Part shown: piece by piece, positions 42,105 to 49,772 of the stretch | Numbering within the stretch: the first letter of the stretch is position 1 | How the letters are laid out: every line of letters begins with the position of its first letter | Origin: Pelomonas sp966111775 | GTDB lineage: Bacteria > Pseudomonadota > Gammaproteobacteria > Burkholderiales > Burkholderiaceae_C | Length of the DNA stretch: 64,000 bases | Direction: 5' to 3' | NCBI GenBank assembly: GCA_966111775.1 | Contig: CBHWBD010000007.1 | Coordinates: 1-64,000, forward strand | Notes under the pieces: model-generated | What the model was told of the DNA's origin: nothing | The model's input: only the letters and a program-made list of their open reading frames with translations | Databases searched by the model: none | Position numbers and translations under genes: made by a program

Positions 42105-43220
42105 ATGAGCCAGAAACCCATCTACGTCACCCAGCCCCATCTGCCGCCGCTGGAGGAATTTCTTCCCTATCTGAAGGAGGTGTGGGACAGCAAGTTCCTC
42201 ACCAACGGCGGGCCGATGCACCAGAAGTTCGAGCGGGCGCTGTGCGAATACCTGGGCGTGCCCGAGATCGCGCTGTTCTCCAATGGCACGCTGGCGCTGC
42301 TGACGGCGCTGCAGTCGCTGCGCATCACCGGCGAGGTCATCACGACGCCCTATTCCTTCGTCGCGACGGCTCACTCGCTGCTGTGGAACGGCATCAAGCC
42401 CGTCTTCGTCGACGTCGACCCGGTCAACCTGAACCTGGACCCGGCCAAGATCGAGGCCGCGATCACGCCGCAGACCACGGCCATCATGCCGGTGCACTGC
42501 TACGGCCACCCCTGCGACGTGGCGGCCATCGAGAAGATCGCCGAGAACTACAACCTCAAGGTCATCTACGACGCGGCCCATTCCTTCGGCGTCGAGTCCG
42601 ACGGCCAGAGCGTGCTGAACGCGGGCGACCTGTCGGTGCTGAGCTTCCACGCCACCAAGGTCTTCAACACCTTCGAAGGCGGCGCCATCGTCTGCAAGGA
42701 CGCCAAGACCAAGCTGCGCATCGACCAGCTGAAGAATTTCGGCTTTGTCGACGAGACCACCGTCGTCGCGCCCGGCATCAACGGCAAGATGAGCGAGTTC
42801 AACGCGGCCCTGGGCCTGCTGCAGCTCAACCATGTCGACGAGGCCCTGCGCCAGCGCGGCGAAATCGACGTGCGCTACCGCACCATGCTGGCCGACGTCC
42901 CCGGCATCGAATGCCTGCCACCCAGCCCCGGCAGCAAGCACAACTACTCCTACTTCCCCATCCTGGTGAAGCCGGAGTACGGCGCCACGCGTGACGAGCT
43001 CTATTCGGCGATGCGCACCAAGAACATCTATGCACGCCGCTATTTCTATCCGCTGATCAGTAGCTTCCCGATGTACCGCGCCCTGCCCTCGGCGGCGCCG
43101 GCCAACCTGCCGGTGGCCTCGCGCGCTGCCGAGCAGGTGCTGTGCCTGCCCATCTACCCCGGCCTGACGCCGGACCAGCAGGACCAGATCGTCGACCTGA
43201 TCCGCGCGCTGCGAAAGTAG
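42105..43220 (+). CDS. DegT/DnrJ/EryC1 (VioA/FdtB-type) sugar aminotransferase
   Basis: A 371-residue PLP enzyme that aminates a keto-deoxy nucleotide sugar. The N terminus IYVTQPHLPPLEEFLPYL and FSNGTLALLTAL, TPYSFVAT, IYDAAHSFGV and LSFHATKVFNTFEGG are typical, with the PLP Lys at residue 185. This subgroup resembles the dTDP-sugar aminotransferases that work with WbqC-type neighbours. It starts 5 nt after the N-glycosyltransferase stop. No dedicated dTDP-sugar genes lie beside it, so its keto-sugar source is unknown. Confidence 0.87.
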   Translation: MSQKPIYVTQPHLPPLEEFLPYLKEVWDSKFLTNGGPMHQKFERALCEYLGVPEIALFSNGTLALLTALQSLRITGEVITTPYSFVATAHSLLWNGIKPVFVDVDPVNLNLDPAKIEAAITPQTTAIMPVHCYGHPCDVAAIEKIAENYNLKVIYDAAHSFGVESDGQSVLNAGDLSVLSFHATKVFNTFEGGAIVCKDAKTKLRIDQLKNFGFVDETTVVAPGINGKMSEFNAALGLLQLNHVDEALRQRGEIDVRYRTMLADVPGIECLPPSPGSKHNYSYFPILVKPEYGATRDELYSAMRTKNIYARRYFYPLISSFPMYRALPSAAPANLPVASRAAEQVLCLPIYPGLTPDQQDQIVDLIRALRK

Positions 43221-43226
43221 GCCTCC

Positions 43227-43925
43227 ATGCGGCTGGCCATCATGCAGCCCTACTTCCTGCCCTACATCGGCTACTGGCAGCTGATGGGGGCGGTGGATGC
43301 CTTCGTCGTCTACGACCGCATCAAGTACACCAAGAAGGGCTGGATCAACCGCAACCGCATGCTGCAGAACGGCGATGCGGCCACCTTCTCGCTGCCGCTG
43401 GCGGCGGGTTCGGACCAACTGATGGTCAGCGAGCGCGACCTGGCGCCCACCTTCGACCGCCGCAAGCTGCTGGCGCAGTTCGAAGGTTGCTACCGCAAGG
43501 CGCCGCACTTCGAAGCGATGCGGCCCTGGCTGCAGAGCGTCGTGCTCGATCCGGCCAATAACCTGTTTGACTATCTCTGGCAGTCCATCGTCAAGACGCG
43601 CGACCAGCTCGGCCTGACGACGCGCCTCATCGTGTCGTCCGAGGTGCCGCACGACGAGGGCCTCAAGGCCCAGGACAAGGTGCTGGCCATCTGCAAGGCC
43701 CTGGGCGCGACGACCTACGTCAATGCCATCGGCGGCATGGAGCTCTATGAGCGCGAGGCCTTCGCATCCGAGGGCATTGAGCTCAAGTTCCACAAGGCCA
43801 GATCCTTCGAGTACGCCCAACTGGAGAACGCGTTCGTGCCCTGGCTGTCCGTCCTCGACGTGCTGATGTTCAACCCCGCCGCGGTCGTCGACGACGCCGT
43901 GCGCCACCAGTTCGACCTGTTGTGA
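43227..43925 (+). CDS. WbqC family protein
   Basis: A 232-residue protein of the WbqC-like family (named from P. aeruginosa O-antigen loci), whose reaction is not established. The N terminus MRLAIMQPYFLPYIGYWQLM and the YTKKGWINRNRM block are clear family markers. It often sits beside DegT aminotransferases, as here (6-nt gap), and may be an acyl- or aminoacyl-transferase acting on the aminosugar. The next gene's GTG overlaps its stop. Confidence 0.85.
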   Translation: MRLAIMQPYFLPYIGYWQLMGAVDAFVVYDRIKYTKKGWINRNRMLQNGDAATFSLPLAAGSDQLMVSERDLAPTFDRRKLLAQFEGCYRKAPHFEAMRPWLQSVVLDPANNLFDYLWQSIVKTRDQLGLTTRLIVSSEVPHDEGLKAQDKVLAICKALGATTYVNAIGGMELYEREAFASEGIELKFHKARSFEYAQLENAFVPWLSVLDVLMFNPAAVVDDAVRHQFDLL

Positions 43926-44899
43926 CCTCCTACCGCTGGACCAAGCTGGGCCGCCCTTTCGTGCCCCAGCAGATCGAGGGCCGCCCCTGGCTGCGCAGCT
44001 TCGCGCAGGCCCCCCACACCCTGCTGCTGGACGACCGCATCCGCGTCTATTTCTCCTGCCGACCCGAGCCCGATGCGCGCGGCCAGTTCGTCAGCTACTC
44101 GGCCTGGGTGGACCTGGACCGTCGCGATCCGATGCGCGTGCTGGACATGGCCACCGAGCCCATCCTGCCGCTGGGCGGCCTGGGCTGCTTCGATGAGTTC
44201 GGCACCTATCCCGTCTCGGTGATCCAGCAAGGCGACGTGCATCGCGCCTATTACGCCGGCTGGACGCGCTGCGAGTCGGTGCCCTTCGACACCGCCATCG
44301 GCACGGCCATCAGCCGCGACGGCGGCAAGACCTTCCAGCGCGAAGGCGACGGCCCCGTGCTGGCCGCCAGCCTGAACGAGCCCTTCGTCATCAGCGGCCC
44401 CAAGATCCGCCGCTTCCAGGTTGCGGGGTTGAGCCAGTACCAGCTGTTCTACATCGCCGGCCGCTGCTGGAAGATGGTCGAGGGCCGCGCCGAGCCGGTC
44501 TACAAGATCCGCATGGCCACGTCCGACGACGGCCTGAACTGGCAGCGCGAGGACCGCGACCTCATCGAGAGCCGCATCGAGGTCGACGAAGCCCAGGCCA
44601 GCCCCGATGTCTTCGAGGCCAACGGTCGCTTCCACATGTTCTTCTGCTACCGGCACAGCGCGGGCTTTCGCGGCAAGGAGAAGGGCTACCGCATCGGCTA
44701 TGCGTCGAGCACCGACCTCAAGCACTGGACGCGTGACGACGCCAAGGCCGGCCTGGAGCTGTCTGCCGAAGGCTGGGACAGCGAGATGCTGGCCTACCCC
44801 CACATCTTCCAGGTCGACGGTGTGACCTATATGGGCTATCTCGGCAACGGCGTCGGCCGCGAAGGCTTCGGCATCGCGCGCCTCGAAGGGGACTTATGA
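43922..44899 (+). CDS. Five-bladed beta-propeller glycosidase-like protein, paralogue A
   Basis: A 325-residue protein beginning with GTG (GTGA overlap with the wbqC-like gene). Repeated blade motifs of the form sDG..W, such as ISRDGGKTFQREGDGPVL, ATSDDGLNWQRE and SSTDLKHWTRD, indicate a GH32/43/68/130-type propeller. It shares LGGLGCFDEFGTYP and the GNGVGREGFGIARL ending with its tandem neighbour. There is no signal peptide, so it is cytoplasmic. In polysaccharide operons such proteins may be phosphorylases or transferases; the reaction is unknown. Confidence 0.75.
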   Translation: MTSYRWTKLGRPFVPQQIEGRPWLRSFAQAPHTLLLDDRIRVYFSCRPEPDARGQFVSYSAWVDLDRRDPMRVLDMATEPILPLGGLGCFDEFGTYPVSVIQQGDVHRAYYAGWTRCESVPFDTAIGTAISRDGGKTFQREGDGPVLAASLNEPFVISGPKIRRFQVAGLSQYQLFYIAGRCWKMVEGRAEPVYKIRMATSDDGLNWQREDRDLIESRIEVDEAQASPDVFEANGRFHMFFCYRHSAGFRGKEKGYRIGYASSTDLKHWTRDDAKAGLELSAEGWDSEMLAYPHIFQVDGVTYMGYLGNGVGREGFGIARLEGDL

Positions 44900-45939
44900 C
44901 AGCCCCCGAACCTGCCGCTGCGCATCAGGCCCCCCGAGGGGGTCAGGAGAACTCGGGAGCGGCCCGTCGTTCCCCTGAGATGCACTGGCGCAAGCTCGGC
45001 CGGATCTTCAACCCCTTCGAGCACGAGCTGCCGGGGGCCGACGCCGGCTTTGCGCAATCACCCCAAGCCGTCGTCTTCGACGACTTCGTGCGCATCTACT
45101 TCTCGACGCGCGCCAAGGGCGCCGACGGCAAGTTCCTCAGCCAGGTCGCCTTCGCCGACTTCAGCAAGGACCTGCAGCAGGTGCTGAGCGTCAACACCGA
45201 GCCGGTGATGGGCCTGGGCGGGCTGGGCTGCTTCGACGAACACGGCATCTTCCCCTTCAGCCCGACACCGGTCGGCGACGAGATCTGGGCCTACACCACC
45301 GGCTGGGCACGGCGCGTGGCCGTGTCCGTCGAGACCGCCGTGGGCCTGGTCATCAGCCGCGACGGCGGCGCCACCTTCGAGCGTGCCGGCCCCGGCCCCG
45401 TGCTGGGCCCGAGCGTGCATGAGCCCTGCCTGGTCGGCGACGCCTTCGTGCGTCGCTTCGACGGGCGCTTTCATATGTGGACCATGTTCGGCACCGGCTG
45501 GAAGCACTTCCCCGGCGAGGCCGCGCCCGACCGCATCTACAAGATCGGCCATGCCCACTCAGCGGACGGCATCCACTGGACCAAGGACGAAGGCCAGGCC
45601 CTGGTGCCCGACCGCCTCGGCCCCGATGAATGCCAGGCCCTGCCGGCCGTCATCCGCGTCGGTCAGCGCTACCTGATGGTGTTCTGCTACCGCGAGGCCT
45701 ATGGCTTTCGCACCGACCCATCACGCGGCTACCGTCTCGGCCAGGCCTGGTCGGACGACCTCGTCACCTGGACCCGTGCCGACGACCTGCCCCGCTTCGA
45801 GGCCGATGCCGGCGCCTGGGATGGCGACATGGTCTGCTACCCCCACCTGACCGAGATCGACAGCCGTATCGTGCTGCTCTACAACGGCAACGCCTTTGGC
45901 CGCGAAGGCTTTGGCGCGGCGGTTCTCGAGCAAGCATGA
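44896..45939 (+). CDS. Five-bladed beta-propeller glycosidase-like protein, paralogue B
   Basis: A 347-residue homologue of the preceding protein (LGGLGCFDEHGIFPF, ISRDGGATFERAGPGPVL, GNAFGREGFGAAVL). The ATG at 44896 overlaps the previous stop. Homology with paralogue A begins only at MHWRKLGRIFNPFE, so an alternative ATG at 44980 is possible; the first 28 residues are low-complexity and include a CCCCCGAGGGGG-type repeat at DNA level. It is cytoplasmic by lack of a signal. Function unknown. Confidence 0.73.
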   Translation: MTAPEPAAAHQAPRGGQENSGAARRSPEMHWRKLGRIFNPFEHELPGADAGFAQSPQAVVFDDFVRIYFSTRAKGADGKFLSQVAFADFSKDLQQVLSVNTEPVMGLGGLGCFDEHGIFPFSPTPVGDEIWAYTTGWARRVAVSVETAVGLVISRDGGATFERAGPGPVLGPSVHEPCLVGDAFVRRFDGRFHMWTMFGTGWKHFPGEAAPDRIYKIGHAHSADGIHWTKDEGQALVPDRLGPDECQALPAVIRVGQRYLMVFCYREAYGFRTDPSRGYRLGQAWSDDLVTWTRADDLPRFEADAGAWDGDMVCYPHLTEIDSRIVLLYNGNAFGREGFGAAVLEQA

Positions 45940-46373
45940 ACTACCGGCTCGACAGCGTCGGCGCCGCCGCGCTGCTGACCCATCTGCGCGCTGCGGACGC
46001 GGGCTTCGAGCCGCCGCTGAGCAGCCGCATCGACCTCGCCGGCTATGCGGACAAGCTGGCCACGCACGCCCGCCGCGTCGAGGCCTGGCAGGGCGACCTG
46101 CTGGTCGGCCTAATCGCGATGTACGCCAACGACCCGGCCCAGGGCGGCTTCATCACCAATGTCAGCGTCTTGCCCGGCCACCAAGGCCAGGGCATTGCCG
46201 GCGAGTTGCTGACCCGCACGCTGGCCCTGGCCGCCGAGCTGGGCCTGCCCAGGCTGCGCCTGGAGGTCTACGCCGACAATACGGCCGCGCTGGCGCTGTA
46301 CCGTCGGCATGGTTTCAGTGCCGAGACCGCGGCCGCTGCCGGCCCCACCCTCTTTCTGCATCGAGAGCTTTGA
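45936..46373 (+). CDS. GNAT-family N-acetyltransferase
   Basis: A 145-residue GNAT-fold enzyme. The acetyl-CoA loop is VSVLPGHQGQGIAGELLTRTL, and LRLEVYADNTAALALYRRHGF is the C-terminal GNAT signature. The ATG overlaps the preceding stop (ATGA). In this operon it may acetylate the amino group formed by the DegT aminotransferase, completing an N-acetylated deoxysugar. That role is inference. Confidence 0.83.
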   Translation: MNYRLDSVGAAALLTHLRAADAGFEPPLSSRIDLAGYADKLATHARRVEAWQGDLLVGLIAMYANDPAQGGFITNVSVLPGHQGQGIAGELLTRTLALAAELGLPRLRLEVYADNTAALALYRRHGFSAETAAAAGPTLFLHREL

Positions 46374-47110
46374 TGAGCAATACCCGCGACTACAACGCCG
46401 AGCACGTCGACAACGCGCGCCAATACGCCTACGGCTTCGACTTCGACGTGATGCATCCGCTGATGGTGCGCTCCTTCGCGCCCTTCTTCCGTCCGGGCAG
46501 CATGCTGGAGCTGGGCAGCTTCAAGGGTGACTTCACGGCCCGATTGACCGAGCACTTCAGCGACCTCAGCTGCGTCGAAGCTTCGAACGTCGCCATGGAC
46601 GAGGCCCGCCAGCGTCTGGGCGACAAGGTGCAGTTCTTCAACTCGCTGTTCGAGACCGTCCAGCTGCCGCGCCGCTACGACAACATCGTCATGACGCATG
46701 TGCTGGAGCACCTGGACGACCCCATCGCCGTGCTCGCTCGCATCAACCGCGAATGGCTGGCACCGGGTGGCCGTTTCTTCCTGGCCTGCCCCAACGCCAA
46801 CGCGCCGTCGCGCCAGATCGCCGTCAAGATGGGCCTGATCGATCACAACGCCGCCGTCACGCCGGCCGAGGCCGAGCATGGCCACCGCATCACCTATGCG
46901 CTGGACACCCTGGAGCGCGACGCCACCCGCGCCGGCCTGAAGGTCATCCACCGTTCGGGCATCTTCTTCAAGGCCCTGGCCAACTTCCAGTGGGACCGCC
47001 TGCTGAAGACCGACATCATCACGCCGGCCTATCTCGAGGGCTGCTTCCAGCTTGGCCAGCAATACCCGGACCTGTGCTCGTCCATCTACCTGGTGTGTGA
47101 AGCCGGTTGA
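46373..47110 (+). CDS. Class I SAM-dependent methyltransferase
   Basis: A 245-residue methyltransferase. Motif I is MLELGSFKGDFTARL near residue 44, motif II is LSCVEAS, and IVMTHVLEHLDDPIAVLARI is the family motif with the H-V-L-E-H pattern of sugar or lipid methylases. It starts in a TGATG overlap with the GNAT gene. It probably methylates a sugar or an acyl group of the glycan made by this operon; the substrate is unknown. Confidence 0.82.
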   Translation: MSNTRDYNAEHVDNARQYAYGFDFDVMHPLMVRSFAPFFRPGSMLELGSFKGDFTARLTEHFSDLSCVEASNVAMDEARQRLGDKVQFFNSLFETVQLPRRYDNIVMTHVLEHLDDPIAVLARINREWLAPGGRFFLACPNANAPSRQIAVKMGLIDHNAAVTPAEAEHGHRITYALDTLERDATRAGLKVIHRSGIFFKALANFQWDRLLKTDIITPAYLEGCFQLGQQYPDLCSSIYLVCEAG

Positions 47111-47130
47111 AACGGGCGATTGAGCCCGGC

Positions 47131-48483
47131 ATGCACGTCGCCGTCGTCGGCTCCGGCTTCAGCGGCGTCGCCATCGCCTGGCAGCTGCTGGGCCGACTGC
47201 CGGTCGGCAGCACGATCACGATGATCAACGGCTCGGGCCGCTTCGCGCGCGGCCTGGCCTACGGCACCCATTCGGCCGACCACCTGCTCAATGTGCCGGC
47301 GGCACGCATGAGCCTGGATCCGGCCCAGCCCCATCACTTCGTCGACTGGCTGCGCCGCGACGACGCGGCCATCGACGGCCATGAGTTCGTCCCACGCCAG
47401 CGCTATGGCGACTATCTGCAGTCGGCGCTGGAGCAGCGCGAGGCTTATTGCAGCGGCGTCGAGCTGCGGCAGCTCGTCGCCCTGGTCGACGACTGCCTGC
47501 CGACACCCAAGGGCTGGCAGCTGAACTTCGTCGACGGCTCGAAGGCGTCCTTCGACGCCGTCGTTCTTGCCATCGGTCACCTGCCGCCCCGCCATCCGCA
47601 TCCCGATCTCGCCGGCCTGCCCGGCTATGTGGCCGATCCCTGGGCCGGCGGCGCGCTGAACGACCTGGCGCCCGACGCGCCGGTTGCATTGATCGGCAGC
47701 GGCCTGACCATGCTGGACGTGCTGATCACGCTGCGCGCACGGGGCCACCACGGCCCGGTGCTGGCGCTGTCGCGCCGCGGCCTGCTGCCGCAAGGCCACC
47801 GCCGCAACGAGGGTCCGCCCAAGCCCTGGGCCCTCGACCCGGCCATCGCCGGCAGTGCGCCGCTGCGCCGGCAGTTGCGCCTCTTCCGCGCCGAGATCGC
47901 ACGCGCCGAGGCTGCGGGACTCGACTGGCGCGACGTCTGGGCCGCTTTCCGTGCCCAAACGCCCCAGGCCTGGCAGGCGCTGGAGGCGAGCAGCCGCGGC
48001 CAGTTCTTGCGCCATCTGCTGCCCTACTGGGATGTGCATCGCCACCGTGCCGCACCCCAGGCGCGCTCGGTGCTGGAAGCAGACCTGGTCAGCGGTCGGC
48101 TGCGCCAGGCCGGGGGACGCGTGTTGTCGGTGCACGAACAGGCGGGGGGCCTGCAAATGGGCTGGCGCCCGCGTGGAAGCTCGAACGTCGAGCACTTCGT
48201 CGCCGCCCGCATCGTCAACTGCTCGGGCCCCAGCTCGGCCATCGACGCCGGCTCGTCGCCGCTGCTGTGGCGGCTCCAGCAGTCGGGTCGTCTGCAACCC
48301 TGCCCTCACGGCCTGGGCCTGCAGGTGGACGAGGCCTATCGCATCCTCAACGCCTCGGGCCAAGGCCAACCGGGCCTCCACTACCTCGGCCCGCATCTGC
48401 GCGCCCAGCGCTGGGAGGCGACCGCGGTGCCCGAACTGCGCGAGCACGCCGCGGCCCTCGCCGCCCAGGTGGTCAAGCCCTGA
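47131..48483 (+). CDS. FAD/NAD(P)-binding protein (COG4529-like)
   Basis: A roughly 450-residue dinucleotide-binding protein. It starts MHVAVVGSGFSGVAIAWQLL at 47131; a TTG eight codons earlier (47107) overlapping the methyltransferase stop is an alternative. A second Rossmann motif is PVALIGSGLTMLDVLITL near residue 190, and LAIGHLPPRHPH precedes it. The domain resembles FAD-NAD(P)-binding family proteins such as HcaR/COG4529, which are often found with siderophore or modification genes. The reaction is unknown. It ends the operon, overlapping the convergent cysC stop by 11 nt. Confidence 0.75.
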   Translation: MHVAVVGSGFSGVAIAWQLLGRLPVGSTITMINGSGRFARGLAYGTHSADHLLNVPAARMSLDPAQPHHFVDWLRRDDAAIDGHEFVPRQRYGDYLQSALEQREAYCSGVELRQLVALVDDCLPTPKGWQLNFVDGSKASFDAVVLAIGHLPPRHPHPDLAGLPGYVADPWAGGALNDLAPDAPVALIGSGLTMLDVLITLRARGHHGPVLALSRRGLLPQGHRRNEGPPKPWALDPAIAGSAPLRRQLRLFRAEIARAEAAGLDWRDVWAAFRAQTPQAWQALEASSRGQFLRHLLPYWDVHRHRAAPQARSVLEADLVSGRLRQAGGRVLSVHEQAGGLQMGWRPRGSSNVEHFVAARIVNCSGPSSAIDAGSSPLLWRLQQSGRLQPCPHGLGLQVDEAYRILNASGQGQPGLHYLGPHLRAQRWEATAVPELREHAAALAAQVVKP

Positions 48484-49000
48484 GCAGGTCTTCCAGCGCC
48501 GCCACGGCTTCACTGGCGTCATCGCGGCTGGCGTCGATGCGCAGATCGGGTGTCAGAGGATCTTCGTAAGGGGCCGAGACCCCGGTGAACTGGGTCAGCG
48601 CATTGGCCCGCGCATTGCGGTACAGGCCCTTGGGGTCGCGGCGCTCGCAGACCTCCAGCGGCGTCGCCACATGCACCTCGCGGAAATTCGCCGTGCCGAT
48701 GATGTCGCGCGCCATGGCGCGGTCCTCGCGCAGCGGCGAGATCAGCGCACAGATGACCACCAGGCCCGCCTCGCGCATCAGCTTGGCCACCTCGGCGACG
48801 CGGCGGATGTTCTCGCGTCTGTCCTCGGGGCTGAAGCCCAGGCCGCGGCAGAGGCCGGCGCGCACGGCGTCGCCATCCAGCACGGCGGCCATGGCCCCTG
48901 CATCGACAAGGCGCCCATGCAAGGCCGACGCCAGCGTGGACTTGCCGGCGCCGGACAGGCCGGTCAGCCACAGCACGCGTGCCTGGTGGAGCGGCTTCAC
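48473..49000 (-). CDS. cysC: Adenylylsulfate (APS) kinase
   Basis: A 175-residue P-loop kinase making PAPS from APS. The Walker A motif is LTGLSGAGKSTLASAL, followed by LDGDAVRAGLCRGLGFSPEDRRENIRRVAEV and KGLYRNARANALTQFTGVSAPYE, all CysC signatures. GTG at 49000 is chosen because it directly precedes VKPLHQARVLWLTG and lies 7 nt after the previous stop. There is no cysN/cysD here, so it is a stand-alone kinase placed in a glycan cluster, suggesting PAPS supply for a sulfotransferase such as that at 26819. Confidence 0.9.
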   Translation of the reverse strand: MKPLHQARVLWLTGLSGAGKSTLASALHGRLVDAGAMAAVLDGDAVRAGLCRGLGFSPEDRRENIRRVAEVAKLMREAGLVVICALISPLREDRAMARDIIGTANFREVHVATPLEVCERRDPKGLYRNARANALTQFTGVSAPYEDPLTPDLRIDASRDDASEAVAALEDLLRA

Positions 49001-49007
49001 CGCAGCC

Positions 49008-49772
49008 TCACTTGGCGACGGCGCTGGCCGCCGCATCGAGACTGCGCTTGGCGATCGCCTCATCCAGGCCTGCAATCAGGGCATCCCGGTGCGGCACCAC
49101 CTCCAGCAACTGGAAGCGCATTGCGAGCAGCTGCATGACGAAGCTGAGGTTGGCCTTGTTCTCGGCGACGCCGGCCGAGACATCGAGCTTGCTGTTCACA
49201 TGGGCCTCGATGGCCTCGGCGTTCATCTGCGCCAACTGCTGGCGCAGCGTCCGGATGGGCGCCTCGACGTCGGCCCAGGGCATGGCCAGCACCTGGTCCC
49301 GCAGATGCCGCTGCAGCCAGGCATCGTCGCCCCGCTTGGCGGCCTGACGGGCCAGCACTTCGTTGAGCAGCCCAGCCAGCTGGCGGCCCGACGGGCTGTC
49401 CTGCAGTTGCCGCGTCTTCCCGACGGCGTCGAACACCTTGGTCCACTCCCGCTGCGTCTGCGCCAGCACCGTGCGCTGCACGTTCAGCTCGATCAGCGCC
49501 GGCTGGCCCAGGGTACGGATGGCCTTGGATCGGTCGTCCAGCGTGGCAGCCACCTTGGCCAGCACGGGCTTCCAGATGGCGATGGGAGCACGCAGCATCA
49601 CGCTGGGCTTGGCCGGCAGCTGATAGCTCGGCTGCGAGACCTCGGTGACGGTCACCGGACGGGTCGTCACGTTCGCCACCGCCGCGGTGGACATGAGCAG
49701 CGCGGCGACCACGAACGGCGCCAGCAGGGGCGCGGTCCAGGATGAGCGGCGGGAGGAATTGAACAACTTCAT
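49008..49772 (-). CDS. Secreted protein of unknown function
   Basis: A 254-residue protein. A signal segment (LLAPFVVAALLMSTAAVA, cleavage near residue 33) is followed by a short Thr/Val/Pro-rich stretch and then a mostly helical mature region (for example LAKVAATLDDRSKAIRTL). The start is the ATG at 49772, joined to the dehydratase stop as TGATG. I recognise no family. Position between the WbpM-like and cysC genes suggests a periplasmic part of glycan export or modification. Confidence 0.6.
   Translation of the reverse strand: MKLFNSSRRSSWTAPLLAPFVVAALLMSTAAVANVTTRPVTVTEVSQPSYQLPAKPSVMLRAPIAIWKPVLAKVAATLDDRSKAIRTLGQPALIELNVQRTVLAQTQREWTKVFDAVGKTRQLQDSPSGRQLAGLLNEVLARQAAKRGDDAWLQRHLRDQVLAMPWADVEAPIRTLRQQLAQMNAEAIEAHVNSKLDVSAGVAENKANLSFVMQLLAMRFQLLEVVPHRDALIAGLDEAIAKRSLDAAASAVAK

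Noticed and set aside
41877..43907. 676-codon antisense frame opposite the aminotransferase and wbqC-like genes
   Set aside because: No recognisable domains, spans several well-supported genes on the other strand.
44900..44980. Possible REP-like element (CCCCCGAGGGGG) in the 5' part of paralogue B
   Set aside because: Single copy of a short GC palindrome; no further copies with flanking similarity were found, so it is only noted under the gene.
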